A stretch of DNA of 64,000 nt from Candidatus Gastranaerophilales bacterium. Its GTDB lineage: Bacteria; Cyanobacteriota; Vampirovibrionia; Gastranaerophilales; Gastranaerophilaceae. Below are positions 8,821 through 17,165 of this stretch, piece after piece. The first letter of the stretch is position 1; each line of letters begins with the position of its first letter. The DNA lies in contig CALUVT010000001.1 in the NCBI GenBank assembly GCA_944324345.1, positions 620,001 to 684,000 on the forward strand, in the 5' to 3' direction. The translations under genes were made by a program, and so were the position numbers. Under the pieces are notes generated by a model. That model searched no databases, was not told where the DNA came from, and saw nothing but the letters and a program-made list of their open reading frames with translations.

Positions 8821-9450
8821 ATGAAAAGAGGATTTACTCTCGCTGAGGTATTAATAACTCTTGGGATAATTGGAATAGTTGCAGCATTAGTTCTTCCCAA
8901 CTTTATATATCGATATCAATTTGATGTTTATGATAAAAAGATAAAGAAAACTTTTTCTGTTGTTTCAGATGCTTTAATTAAAATGGGCTATGATGAAGGG
9001 GATGAAAACCTTGCTAAGACTTATTCTGATACTCAACCTGGTGGTGGATATAAAAGTATGGAAAATTTTTATAAATATTTTCCAGATATAAAAAAAGATA
9101 AAAAAACAACTGTTTATGGCGGCCAACTTATGGGAAGATATTTGTGGCTTTTACCTGATGGCAGTGCAATTTCTCAGTTTCCATCTTGGAATGTAAATTA
9201 TATTATAATAGATGCAAATGGCTCAAAGTCTCCAAATATTATAGGCTATGATGCAATGTTGTTTGAAATACAAAAAGGTAATATTTTGTCTTATCCTCGC
9301 GAATTGTGGTTTGCCAATTGTAGTTATCCTTTAGTATTTGATAGTTCTATTGACACTAATGCTCAATTTTGTTTACCAAGGTATTACCTACATGACAAGT
9401 GTTATAACGATAATAAAAAGAGATATAAAGATTGTCTAATCAGAAAATAA
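8821..9450 (+). CDS. Type IV prepilin-like protein (no G-tract leader)
   Basis: 209 residues beginning with a short class-III signal MKRG, cleaved before FTLAEVLITLGIIG. Glu5 and the hydrophobic N-helix are intact. The C-terminal domain contains the DANGSKSPNIIGYD motif shared by all prepilins in the window, and cysteines near the end. Start: ATG at 8821 with a perfect AGGAGG 6 nt upstream; an upstream in-frame ATG at 8734 is unsupported. Unlike the other five prepilins it has a normal start and no G tract. The XRE operator lies directly upstream. It is probably a minor or pseudopilin. Confidence 0.85.
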   Translation: MKRGFTLAEVLITLGIIGIVAALVLPNFIYRYQFDVYDKKIKKTFSVVSDALIKMGYDEGDENLAKTYSDTQPGGGYKSMENFYKYFPDIKKDKKTTVYGGQLMGRYLWLLPDGSAISQFPSWNVNYIIIDANGSKSPNIIGYDAMLFEIQKGNILSYPRELWFANCSYPLVFDSSIDTNAQFCLPRYYLHDKCYNDNKKRYKDCLIRK

Positions 9451-9569
9451 TTTCAATAATTGATAAATACTTATAAAGAGTAAAAGGCTTTATTTGTAAA
9501 TACTTTTAATTTTGTGATAAACTATATCATGTAATTAGAATATTAACGAAAAAGAAGGAACTTAAAAGT

Positions 9570-9629
9570 ATGAAGCAATTTGTTTTGGAAAACTTCGGGG
9601 GGGGGGCAGTTCAGAGCTTCTTCAACTAA
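9570..9629 (+). CDS. Leader ORF of prepilin locus 2 (19 codons, contains G10)
   Basis: ATG at 9570 follows AAGGAA at a normal distance. It encodes MKQFVLENF, three glycines from the G tract, then six residues and TAA (9627-9629). With one added G (or a -1 slip) the frame would continue without a stop into the prepilin at 9644. As read it is either a short leader peptide or the OFF form of a longer prepilin start. Confidence 0.6.
   Translation: MKQFVLENFGGGAVQSFFN
9597..9606 (+). repeat. Ten-G tract, prepilin locus 2
   Basis: Ten consecutive G in an AT-rich region, inside the leader ORF. The downstream prepilin frame is offset by +2 nt from the leader, so 11 or 8 G would join them. Confidence 0.95.
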
Positions 9630-9643
9630 GTAGTTGCGTAAAA

Positions 9644-10393
9644 ATGCAAAAATGTCATAATAGTGACATGATACATCACGATAAAAAATCTGCGTTTACT
9701 CTTGCAGAAGTATTAATAACACTTGGTATTATAGGGGTTATTGCGGCAATAACTATACCAACTTTGGTAACTAATTATCAAAAAAAAGTTACTGTAAATA
9801 GGCTTAAAAAAAATTATGCAACAATTTCTCAGATGTTTACAAAAGCCATAAATGATTATGGTGACCCAAGTGGGTGGAGTTTTGATTTTGGAGAAATGGG
9901 AGAAGGTAATAGTAATATAAATGCTGTTTTACCGATAGTTGCTAAAAAATACTTTTTACCTTATTTGGATGTAATGGATGATTGCGGTATTTCGTGTGCT
10001 AAAGTCCCAAATACGTATAGATATATGAATAATGCCTTGGTTAATCAATTCCATACTAGATTATTTTATACGATGTTTTTGAAAGATGAATCTATAATTT
10101 TTTTATCAGTGAATAGTAATGGGAATACAGGTTTATTGAGTGATTTGATAATTTATGTTGATTTAAATGGGTTAAAAGCTCCAAATATTTTAGGTAAAGA
10201 TGTTTTCGGCTATTATTTAAATACTTCAGGAGTAAGCAAACTTAATTTTTGGGGTCTAACAAGTAAAAATGTGTCAAGAGATGTCTTATTAAATGATTCT
10301 ATTTCAGGCTGTAATAAAAATGCTTGGGGTAGACTATGTGGAGCATTAATAGAACGTGACGGTTGGAAAATCAGTGACGATTATCCTTGGTAA
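9644..10393 (+). CDS. Type IV prepilin-like protein, locus 2
   Basis: 249 residues from the first in-frame ATG at 9644, but that ATG has no Shine-Dalgarno. The frame is open upstream through the G tract to 9566, so the real start is likely the leader ATG at 9570 after a frame change. The presequence has the shared pattern Cys, CHNSD and HH, then KKSA before FTLAEVLITLGIIGVIAA, with Ala rather than Gly at -1. The globular part carries VDLNGLKAPNILGKD and ends CGALIERDGWKISDDYPW. The same ending occurs in the remnant at 33460. Processing by the prepilin peptidase at 40019 is expected. Confidence 0.8.
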   Translation: MQKCHNSDMIHHDKKSAFTLAEVLITLGIIGVIAAITIPTLVTNYQKKVTVNRLKKNYATISQMFTKAINDYGDPSGWSFDFGEMGEGNSNINAVLPIVAKKYFLPYLDVMDDCGISCAKVPNTYRYMNNALVNQFHTRLFYTMFLKDESIIFLSVNSNGNTGLLSDLIIYVDLNGLKAPNILGKDVFGYYLNTSGVSKLNFWGLTSKNVSRDVLLNDSISGCNKNAWGRLCGALIERDGWKISDDYPW

Positions 10394-10469
10394 TATGAGA
10401 GTATATTGCAAAAGCTGCAAAAATTTGTTACTATAATAATGTTAAACAATATTTAAGGAGCGATGAGCA

Positions 10470-10529
10470 ATGGAAAAGATTAAAATTAGATTAACAGAGA
10501 ATTCCGGGGGGGGGGCCCTCACAGCTTAG
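10470..10529 (+). CDS. Leader ORF of prepilin locus 3 (19 codons, contains G10)
   Basis: ATG at 10470 lies 9 nt after AAGGAG (10455-10460). It encodes MEKIKIRLTENS, three glycines, ALTA and TAG (10527-10529). TATAAT at 10432-10437 is the likely -10. This is the only start codon with a ribosome site that could serve the downstream prepilin. Confidence 0.65.
   Translation: MEKIKIRLTENSGGGALTA
10506..10515 (+). repeat. Ten-G tract, prepilin locus 3
   Basis: Ten G inside the leader ORF. The prepilin frame is +2 relative to the leader, the same offset as at the other four loci. Confidence 0.95.
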
Positions 10530-11254
10530 GTATCCGGTTCCTCTCTTGTAAAAAAAAGAATGAATGCTATAATAGTGATATAAAACATCACTATTGCAAA
10601 AGATTTGCATTTACTCTCGCTGAGGTATTAATAACTCTTGGAATTATAGGAGTTGTTGCGGCGTTGGTTCTTCCCGGAGTGATAAAAGGCTATCAAAGGA
10701 AAGTTATGAAAACTCAATTTGATAGAGCAGTTGCGGTAATAAATCAGGCCGTTACTCGTATGCAAGACGATGTTGGCGGGGATTTATGGGGAACATATTA
10801 TTATGGCAAGGGAACAGAGTTAAGGAAACATTTTTATTCATATTTGTCAGGGACCTTAGAAACAAGAACAAAAACTAAAGACGTAAATCCATATTATGTA
10901 TCTTTAAAAGGTTCTACAACTACTATGCATTATTGCCCTGCAGGTTGTTGTTCAAATCCAGTTTTTAATAGTTTCATATCATCTGATGGGATTATGTATA
11001 ATGTTTGTACAAGAGATAATGTTATAAATATCCCTTTTGATATTAACGGAAATGATAGAGGACCAAACAAATGGGGTATAGATTTATTTGATTTTGATTA
11101 TACATCTGCGAATAAGCTTACAAATAACTATACTGATAGAGGTGGGTGTTATGCATATTATAAAAACAGTACATCTTCAAATGTAAACGACGGAATAAGT
11201 TGTACGCATGCTGCAATGAAAGATCCAAAATATTTTGACAAAATAGATTTTTAG
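10511..11254 (+). CDS. Type IV prepilin-like protein, locus 3 (no start codon of its own)
   Basis: Given from the G tract because the reading frame has no ATG, GTG or TTG between the tract and the prepilin signal; the first possible start (TTG, 10664) lies inside the N-terminal helix. The open frame encodes a presequence with SCKKKNECYNSD and HHYCKRFA, then FTLAEVLITLGIIGVVAAL. The mature part has FDINGNDRGPNKWGID and several cysteines. Expression seems to require joining to the leader ATG at 10470 by a +1 change in the G tract. A 9-bp hairpin (10571-10579 with 10587-10595) lies in the presequence region. Confidence 0.75.
   Translation, partial: GGPHSLGIRFLSCKKKNECYNSDIKHHYCKRFAFTLAEVLITLGIIGVVAALVLPGVIKGYQRKVMKTQFDRAVAVINQAVTRMQDDVGGDLWGTYYYGKGTELRKHFYSYLSGTLETRTKTKDVNPYYVSLKGSTTTMHYCPAGCCSNPVFNSFISSDGIMYNVCTRDNVINIPFDINGNDRGPNKWGIDLFDFDYTSANKLTNNYTDRGGCYAYYKNSTSSNVNDGISCTHAAMKDPKYFDKIDF
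10523..10662 (+). repeat. Prepilin 5' cassette shared with 32513-32652
   Basis: From AGCTTAG after the G tract to the conserved N-helix, this segment is nearly identical to 32513-32652 (constant offset 21990), including the hairpin. Downstream of the helix the two genes diverge. Confidence 0.8.
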
Positions 11255-11329
11255 TAGTTTTATTGTTTTCTTTTTCATGATAAACTCTATTGCATAAATA
11301 GAAAATTTATTCGAGAAGGGAAAAAAAAT

Positions 11330-12334
11330 ATGAGTTTAACAGTATATTTAGGGATAGATGTTGGGTCTGTAACAACAAAGCTCGCTCTTGTTGATGAAAA
11401 AGGCAAATATGTAGATAGTTATATGCTCAGAACTGCAGGAAAACCTGTCATGGCTGTTCAAAAAGGTTTGAATGAATTATATTCAAAAAAGCTTACTGAC
11501 TATGAAGTTATGGGGGTCGGTACAACAGGTTCCGGAAGAAACCTTGCGGGAGCTTTGGTTGGTGCAGATGTTATAAAAAATGAAATCACAGCTCATGCTG
11601 TTGCGGCTAGCATTAATGTCCCGGGAGTTCAAACAATTTTGGAAATCGGTGGACAAGATAGCAAAATTATTATTCTTCGTGACGGTATTGTAACTGATTT
11701 TGCAATGAATACTGTTTGTGCAGCCGGAACAGGAAGTTTTCTTGATCAACAGGCTAACAGGTTGAATGTTCCAATTCAAGACTTTGGGACAACTGCTTTG
11801 AAATCTACAAATCCGGCACGTATCGCAGGGCGTTGCGGGGTTTTTGCAGAGAGTGATTTAATCCATAAACAGCAGCTTGGTTATCCAGTAGAAGATTTGT
11901 TATATGGTTTGTGTCAGGCTTTGGTAAGAAATTATCTTTCAAATTTGGCACTCGGTAAAGAACTTTTGCCAGTGTTCTCTTTCCAGGGTGGTGTCGCAAC
12001 AAATTCAGGTATGGTGAAAGCTTTTGAAGAAGCTTTGGGGCACAAAGTTGTAGTTCCTGAAAACCACCAGACAATGGGTGCAATAGGTGCAGCATTGCTC
12101 GCTATGGAAAACCATCAGTATACTGAAGCTCCAACAAAGTTCAAAGGCTGGCAGGTTGGAGAAATGCACTTCCATTCTATCACCTGTGATTGTACAGGAT
12201 GCTCAAATAATTGTGAAGTTATAACAATTGTTGAGGGTGGGCAAGAAGTTCAACACGTTGAAAAGATTAAGGATATTAAGGGAAATATTATCGCCCGTTG
12301 GGGTGGTACTTGCGGAAGATGGGATATTTCGTAA
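11330..12334 (+). CDS. 2-hydroxyacyl-CoA dehydratase activator-type ATPase (BadF/BcrA/HgdC family)
   Basis: 334 residues of the ASKHA-fold activase family. The ATP-binding pattern is GIDVGSVTTK (8-17), with GTTGSGR and LEIGGQDSK. The cysteines that hold a [4Fe-4S] cluster at the dimer interface, C130 in NTVCAAGTGS and C169 in GRCGVFAESD, are both present. It has a Cys-rich C-terminal extension (CDCTGCSNNC and GGTCGRWD) beyond the minimal activase, perhaps another metal site. Family members feed low-potential electrons to a dehydratase or reductase; no dehydratase gene is adjacent, so the partner is unknown. Confidence 0.85.
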   Translation: MSLTVYLGIDVGSVTTKLALVDEKGKYVDSYMLRTAGKPVMAVQKGLNELYSKKLTDYEVMGVGTTGSGRNLAGALVGADVIKNEITAHAVAASINVPGVQTILEIGGQDSKIIILRDGIVTDFAMNTVCAAGTGSFLDQQANRLNVPIQDFGTTALKSTNPARIAGRCGVFAESDLIHKQQLGYPVEDLLYGLCQALVRNYLSNLALGKELLPVFSFQGGVATNSGMVKAFEEALGHKVVVPENHQTMGAIGAALLAMENHQYTEAPTKFKGWQVGEMHFHSITCDCTGCSNNCEVITIVEGGQEVQHVEKIKDIKGNIIARWGGTCGRWDIS

Positions 12335-12432
12335 GTATAATTTAATATTTGTTAACAAATGGATTAATTTCGTAAATTTCCTCTCAAGAAATTTTTTTAT
12401 AGAAGTATAAGGGATTATTGAGGGGATTTTTT

Positions 12433-13104
12433 ATGGGAACTAATTCAATTCAAAGAGTATCAGCTACACAGGGTGCACAGTTTGAAAAATTTACAAAAGA
12501 GGCAAGTAAGGATTACGAAAATTTAATCGGGAATATATTAAATGGAACTATAACAACCGAAGAACAACGTGAAAGAGAAAATTTTAGAATTTCTAATAAG
12601 ACTTTCGAAGTTTTATCCGATGAATATAGGACTCTTGCAGATAAAAAAAACAAAACGCCGGAAGAAATCCAAAGAATGAAAGATATGTACAAAAATGGAT
12701 TTCTAAACTTTGGTGAGTCATACATCAATTATGTCGATAGCGTACATGGTAATAAAGATAATAAACTTACAGAAAATGAGTTTGTAAAATCACAAGTTGA
12801 TCCGTCAATGTCTGATGAAATAAGTCCTGATGAACAAAAAGTTATGGCACGTAACGTTTTTGCACATCTTGATATGAATAAAGACGGAAAAGCAGATAAA
12901 AAAGAGGTTGCCGCAATGATGTCACTTTTCGATATGTCGATTGGTCACAATGGTGACAAACCGGGTAAAGTTGACGGTAAAATTAAAGTTGTAGACTATA
13001 GCGGCAGATCAATGAATTTGGTTAAGCCTTCAAGTGAAAACGGTGGCTCTGCGATGGATACTTTGATGCAGACGATGTATAATTTTTTATTTGGTAATGA
13101 ATAA
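12433..13104 (+). CDS. EF-hand-like calcium-binding protein
   Basis: 223 residues, mostly helical. A canonical EF loop DMNKDGKADKKE spans 147-158. A degenerate loop DSVHGNKDNKLTENE precedes it (about 102-116), and a third acidic loop with GDKPGKVDGK follows. There is no signal peptide or membrane segment. Start: ATG at 12433 with GAGGGG about 7 nt upstream; the TTG at 12418 overlaps that site and is rejected. Calcium binding is supported by the loop; the cellular role is not known. The ykgJ-rlmN pair follows after a short gap. Confidence 0.75.
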   Translation: MGTNSIQRVSATQGAQFEKFTKEASKDYENLIGNILNGTITTEEQRERENFRISNKTFEVLSDEYRTLADKKNKTPEEIQRMKDMYKNGFLNFGESYINYVDSVHGNKDNKLTENEFVKSQVDPSMSDEISPDEQKVMARNVFAHLDMNKDGKADKKEVAAMMSLFDMSIGHNGDKPGKVDGKIKVVDYSGRSMNLVKPSSENGGSAMDTLMQTMYNFLFGNE

Positions 13105-13115
13105 AATTTTTATGC

Positions 13116-13121
13116 TAAACT
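13116..13121 (+). promoter_or_regulatory. -10-like element 6 nt before ykgJ-like start
   Basis: TAAACT ends 6 nt before the ATG at 13128, with no Shine-Dalgarno in between. The -35 match is weak (TTGGTA at 13091, 19-bp spacer). Confidence 0.35.
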
Positions 13122-13127
13122 GTATTT

Positions 13128-13814
13128 ATGCAGGATTTATCGGAATCAATTTCAAATACCAGAAAAAAATATCGTGAAATATTTTTATCAACTTTAGACT
13201 TAATAAAACAACGAGTTGATGAGATAAAGCCAAAGGATTTTGTTGGAGATATTTTCGATGAATTTGAAAAAGACAGCGACGGAGAAAATTGGCAGATTGC
13301 TGTTTTAGATATGTTTGAAAACGATATATCTCATGAAATTTATCGAAAATGGAATGAACTTTTGGTATTTAGAAGTAATTTTTCTTGTAAAGGTTGTGCT
13401 ACTTGTTGTAATCTAGCTTGCTCTGAGTTTTCTCCTGAAGAATTAAAAGAGAAAGCAAAGAACGGAGATAAATTTGCTTCGCAATTTGTGAGTATTTTTG
13501 TTCCGTACGAGTCGAAGGAAGAAGCAAGAAAAATTTATCCTGAATATATCAAATTATTGGAAGATAATTTAAGCGAAGATGTTTATTTTTACCACTGCCC
13601 GAAACTGACTGATTGTAAAAAGTGTTCAGATTATGAAAATCGTCCTCAGATATGCAGAGATTTCCCTGACAATCCTTTGAGTATACTCCCCAAATCATGC
13701 GGGTATTATGATTGGAAGGAGCAGGTCGAGCCTGTGGCTTTGATGTTACATGCAATGGTAGAAATTATTGATTATTACAGGGAGAAAATCCCTTATAAGA
13801 AAGAGATATTATGA
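13128..13814 (+). CDS. YkgJ-family cysteine-cluster protein
   Basis: 228 residues. An N-terminal helical region is followed by the CxxCxxCC metal-cluster pattern in CKGCATCCNLAC (about 84-95), and later CPKLTDCKKCSDYENRPQIC plus CGYYDW. This matches the YkgJ/UPF0153 family, thought to bind zinc or an Fe-S cluster; the biochemical role is unknown. It overlaps the rlmN start by the ATGA tetranucleotide, so the two are translationally coupled. A paralogue lies at 19294. The start has no ribosome site and may be leaderless. Confidence 0.8.
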   Translation: MQDLSESISNTRKKYREIFLSTLDLIKQRVDEIKPKDFVGDIFDEFEKDSDGENWQIAVLDMFENDISHEIYRKWNELLVFRSNFSCKGCATCCNLACSEFSPEELKEKAKNGDKFASQFVSIFVPYESKEEARKIYPEYIKLLEDNLSEDVYFYHCPKLTDCKKCSDYENRPQICRDFPDNPLSILPKSCGYYDWKEQVEPVALMLHAMVEIIDYYREKIPYKKEIL

Positions 13815-14830
13815 AAATATTATCAGGTCTTACTCTTGAAGAAATTGAAAAAATAACGGATGGATTGAAAGCATCAAAATTTCGAGCTCGCCAGATTCAT
13901 AATTGGATTTATTTGAAATCTGTTAAAAGTATAGATGAGATGACAGATTTATCAGTAAAGTTCAGAGAGCAGCTTAAAGACATTGCAACAGTAACTGATA
14001 CCAAGATTAAAGTCAAACAAGAAAGTTCTGATGGAACGTTGAAATACTTACTTGAATATCCAGATGGACAGTGTGTTGAAACTGTATTAATGAGGTTTGA
14101 CAACCGTGCAAATTTGACAGCTTGCGTAAGCTCACAAGTCGGTTGTGCAGTTAATTGTTCTTTTTGTGCGACAGGTAAACGTGGGTTTATAAGGAATCTT
14201 ACGTACAAAGAAATTGTAGAACAGGTTTTGACAATTCAAAGAGATACTGGTTTAAAGGTTACAAATGTTGTTTTTATGGGGCAGGGTGAACCTCTTTTAA
14301 ACTTAGATAATGTCTTAAAGGCAATGGAAATTTTTAACGAAAATTTCCAAATAGGTGCAAGACGTCTGACAATCTCTACATCAGGTATAATCCCTGGGAT
14401 TGAAAAACTTGCAAATATTGACATGCAATCTACTCTGGCTCTATCGTTGCACGCCCCAAATCATGAAATAAGACGAAAATTAATGCAGATTGAAGATAAA
14501 TATCCTATGCCTGAATTGAAAAAAACGTTGAAAAACTATATCGCAAAAACAGGACGTCGAATAACAATAGAATATTTGCTTATAAAGGATTTGAACGATA
14601 CTTTGCAGAGTGCAAAAGAGCTTGTTTCATATCTTCATGATTTGAAATGCAATGTTAATCTTATCCCTTATAATTCGACAGAAAAAAATGATTATCAAAA
14701 ACCTTCAAACAATTCCATTATGCGTTTTAAATCCCTTTTGGAACAGTCAGGCAAAAAGGTTACCGTAAGATTGGAACGCGGTGCAGATATAGATGCGGCC
14801 TGCGGGCAATTGAGCGGAAAAGTAAAATAA
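13811..14830 (+). CDS. rlmN: Dual-specificity rRNA/tRNA adenine-C2 methyltransferase RlmN
   Basis: 339 residues. Radical-SAM enzyme that methylates C2 of A2503 in 23S rRNA and A37 in some tRNAs. The cluster cysteines CxxxCxxC are C112, C116 and C119 (CAVNCSFCATG). The methyl-carrying C-terminal Cys is C331 in DAACGQLSGK. MGQGEPLLN is also present. The length is typical. Its ATG overlaps the ykgJ stop (ATGA). Confidence 0.97.
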   Translation: MKILSGLTLEEIEKITDGLKASKFRARQIHNWIYLKSVKSIDEMTDLSVKFREQLKDIATVTDTKIKVKQESSDGTLKYLLEYPDGQCVETVLMRFDNRANLTACVSSQVGCAVNCSFCATGKRGFIRNLTYKEIVEQVLTIQRDTGLKVTNVVFMGQGEPLLNLDNVLKAMEIFNENFQIGARRLTISTSGIIPGIEKLANIDMQSTLALSLHAPNHEIRRKLMQIEDKYPMPELKKTLKNYIAKTGRRITIEYLLIKDLNDTLQSAKELVSYLHDLKCNVNLIPYNSTEKNDYQKPSNNSIMRFKSLLEQSGKKVTVRLERGADIDAACGQLSGKVK

Positions 14831-14832
14831 TC

Positions 14833-15024
14833 CTATTTTATTGCCCAAGGATAGTCTTCTTTTATTTCCCAGTTATCCTTCATCAATAAAGCGTAATAGC
14901 AGTGTGCTTTGTGGTGGTCTTCGGGGTGTTTGTTTTTACATTGGGTAACAAGATCGTCTCTTTCAGTTTCAAGAGAACAGTAAGTACTGAACTTTCCCTT
15001 ATTGTTAAGGACAAATTTGTCAAG
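14833..15024 (-). pseudogene. Fragment of a prepilin C-terminal domain
   Basis: On the minus strand an open frame of 63 codons before the stop has no start at its 5' end; its upstream codon is a stop at 15027-15025. It encodes a Cys-containing segment ending KDNWEIKEDYPWAIK. That ending matches the EIKDEYPW / KISDDYPW termini of the prepilins here. No FTLAEV signal or promoter precedes it. It is either a decayed prepilin or a silent C-terminal cassette, located in the rlmN-dtd gap. Confidence 0.65.
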
Positions 15025-15045
15025 TTATTTTATTTGGTGTAATCT
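15017..15045 (+). promoter_or_regulatory. Leaderless-type promoter of dtd
   Basis: TTGTCA (15017-15022), a 17-bp spacer and TAATCT (15040-15045) end 6 nt before the dtd ATG. The promoter overlaps the end of the prepilin fragment. Confidence 0.5.
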
Positions 15046-15051
15046 TAAGAA

Positions 15052-15489
15052 ATGAAGGCACTAATTCAAAGAGTAAAAAGAGCATCTGTAATTATAAATA
15101 ATGAGCTTTATTCGTCTATAGATAAGGGGCTATTGGTATTTCTCGGGGTTGAAAAATCTGATGAGCAGGAAAATGCCGAAAAATTAGCTCAGAAAATATC
15201 GGTTTTGAGAATTTTTGAAGACGAAAATGAAAAGATGAATTTATCAATAAAAGATGTAAAAGGAGAAATTCTTGTTGTATCCCAATTTACTCTGTGCGGG
15301 GATTGCAGAAAAGGAACAAGACCGTCTTTTGACAATGCTGCAAATCCGCAAAAAGCTGTTGACTTATACGAATATTTTATTAAATACTTAAGTGACTTTC
15401 AAATCCCCGTTAAGACAGGAAAGTTCAGAGCAATGATGGATGTCGAGCTTATAAATGACGGCCCTGTGACCTTTATGCTTGAAAAGTAA
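15052..15489 (+). CDS. dtd: D-aminoacyl-tRNA deacylase
   Basis: 145 residues, the full length of the DTD family. It removes D-amino acids and glycine mischarged on tRNA. The active-site motifs [17 protein letters not shown] and the Gly-cisPro motif [10 protein letters not shown] are intact. No Shine-Dalgarno precedes the ATG. Confidence 0.95.
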   Translation: MKALIQRVKRASVIINNELYSSIDKGLLVFLGVEKSDEQENAEKLAQKISVLRIFEDENEKMNLSIKDVKGEILVVSQFTLCGDCRKGTRPSFDNAANPQKAVDLYEYFIKYLSDFQIPVKTGKFRAMMDVELINDGPVTFMLEK

Positions 15490-15498
15490 ACTTGACAC

Positions 15499-15527
15499 TT
15501 GCAATTATTTGGCAGGCATGCTATAAT
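15499..15527 (+). promoter_or_regulatory. Promoter of the zinc-ribbon/RGG-rimM-trmD operon
   Basis: TTGCAA (15499-15504), exactly 17 bp, and TATAAT (15522-15527). The leader is about 100 nt before the ATG at 15637 and contains an orphan GAGGAGA at about 15567. Confidence 0.65.
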
Positions 15528-15636
15528 ATGTATATTGATATAAAGTTAGAAATCGATTTTTTACACTGAGGAGAAATTCTTATCTTTTATTAACCCGGAA
15601 TTACGTTATTATTTTTTTAATTAAGAGGCTTTTATT

Positions 15637-16647
15637 ATGTATGTAAACAAGTGTATCAAATGTGGTCGTGAGTTTGAGACAAAAAACCCCAAAAGAGTTA
15701 TATGTCCTGACTGTTTGTACCCCGACAAGAGTATGATGATTAATCCTGCATCTCCCGCACCAAGTGAACAGAAATCTGAAACACCGACGGTAAGTCAGGA
15801 ACCTTTAAATGGCTATAGTGCAGGCGGTACTGAAGAACCCCCAAGATATTATAGTGCAGGTGGGAACCCCGAACCTCAAAGGTACCAAAGACCTCAAAGA
15901 AATTATCAAAATAATAATTACGGCAATCGTAACTACAATCAAGGTGGTTATAATCGCAATAATAATAACAGAAATAGGGACAACAGAGGCGGTTATAACA
16001 GACCTCAAGGTGGTTATAGATCTCAGCAGGGTGGATTTAACAAAAATAATAATTTCCAAAACAGACGCCCTGGAGGAAGACCTAATTTCCAAAACAGACG
16101 TCCGAAGAATAAAGGACCAAAACAACTACTTGTTAGTAAGGAGCAGTTGGAATTAATAGAAAAGCTTTACAAGGCAATGTTACCGTTACCAAATCCGGAT
16201 TGCCATGAAGTTATCGGCGAAAAAATTGGTTTGGAACCAAGAAAAGTTTTCTTTGGTATTAATCTTGTTAGACAAAAGATGATGTTGCCAAAGCTTCCTT
16301 TCCCGAAAAGAAAGTTGGCAATTTCGCCTGATCAGTTATTCGCTATCAAAAATTTATATGAACCTTTATTACCTGTTCCTCCAATTGGCTGTCACAAGAT
16401 TATTGCAGCTCAGTTAAAGATGGATGAATGGCGTGTGCATGTAGGAATTGGGCTTATTCGTTCTCAAATGGGTCTTAGCCGTTGGAACCAGGATAGACCT
16501 GATGTGCCGGAAGAATTTAAAAAGAAGGAATCTGAGGCTAAGCCAGAAGTGAGCGAAAGTGGTTCCGAAGCTGAAAAGCCTGCTGAGGAAGTTAAGCCAA
16601 AAAGAGGTAGAAAACCTAAGAAAACAGAAGAAGCTCCGGAATCTTAA
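15637..16647 (+). CDS. Zinc-ribbon, RGG/Asn-rich protein with tandem C-terminal repeats
   Basis: 336 residues, in four parts. First is a zinc ribbon (C6, C9, C23, C26). A linker and a low-complexity segment rich in Asn, Arg, Gly and Tyr follow (about 70-160), with RGG-like steps. Two copies of a roughly 55-residue module come next (about 168-225 and 231-285), each with QLxxIxxLYxxxLPxPxxxCH and a later GIxLxRxxM. The tail is acidic and Lys-rich. The composition resembles RNA-binding disordered proteins. It is the first gene of an operon with rimM and trmD, where many bacteria place rpsP or a KH-domain RNA-binding protein. A ribosome- or RNA-associated role is inferred; I do not recognise the module. 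Confidence 0.75.
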   Translation: MYVNKCIKCGREFETKNPKRVICPDCLYPDKSMMINPASPAPSEQKSETPTVSQEPLNGYSAGGTEEPPRYYSAGGNPEPQRYQRPQRNYQNNNYGNRNYNQGGYNRNNNNRNRDNRGGYNRPQGGYRSQQGGFNKNNNFQNRRPGGRPNFQNRRPKNKGPKQLLVSKEQLELIEKLYKAMLPLPNPDCHEVIGEKIGLEPRKVFFGINLVRQKMMLPKLPFPKRKLAISPDQLFAIKNLYEPLLPVPPIGCHKIIAAQLKMDEWRVHVGIGLIRSQMGLSRWNQDRPDVPEEFKKKESEAKPEVSESGSEAEKPAEEVKPKRGRKPKKTEEAPES

Positions 16648-16652
16648 CTGTT

Positions 16653-17165
16653 ATGGCAAAGTATATTTCTGTCGGGAAAATTTTGAACTTTCATGGAATA
16701 AAAGGTGAGGCTAAAGTAGGTTTCACTAAAAATCAAGAGGATTTCTTTTGTTCTTTGAAAGAAGTATTTGTGAAGACAGATAATGATTACAGGTCATTAA
16801 AGATTGAGAGTGTAAGACTTCACAAAAACTTTGCTTTGGTAAAGTTTGAGGGGATAAACTCTATTAATGAATTGTTAGACTACAAAGGTGCGTTTTTGTA
16901 CGTTGAAGAAGAAACGATAAGAGAAAATCTTGAGGAAGATGAATTTCTGATAGACGAGCTTGTAGGTCTTGAGGTTTTTGATGAAAATGATAAAAAATTA
17001 GGTTTTGTTGTTGGAGTATCAAACAATGGAGCCAGTGATTTACTTTCTGTAAAAACAAATTCAAAAAAGGTAGTTTTAATTCCTTTTGTCAAAGCAATTG
17101 TTACTGATGTTAGCATTAGAGACAAGAAGGTTGTTATCAAAAATATTGAGGGATTGATAGAATGA
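16653..17165 (+). CDS. rimM: Ribosome maturation factor RimM
   Basis: 170 residues. It binds ribosomal protein S19 and assists 30S head assembly. The N-terminal RimM barrel starts VGKILNFHGIKGEAKV, and the C-terminal PRC-barrel has DELVGLEVFDENDKKLG and VLIPFVKAIVTDVSI. It lies 5 nt after the upstream gene, and its stop overlaps the trmD start (ATGA), the usual rimM-trmD coupling. Confidence 0.95.
   Translation: MAKYISVGKILNFHGIKGEAKVGFTKNQEDFFCSLKEVFVKTDNDYRSLKIESVRLHKNFALVKFEGINSINELLDYKGAFLYVEEETIRENLEEDEFLIDELVGLEVFDENDKKLGFVVGVSNNGASDLLSVKTNSKKVVLIPFVKAIVTDVSIRDKKVVIKNIEGLIE

Noticed and set aside
10571-10595. The AATAGTGAT hairpin as a transposon end or attachment site
   Set aside because: It always lies at the same place within prepilin coding sequence, and no integrase, transposase or target duplication is present.
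15805-16156. Overlapping open frames on both strands within the Asn/Arg-rich gene
   Set aside because: They follow from the low-complexity codons; no ribosome sites, and composition unlike a real protein.
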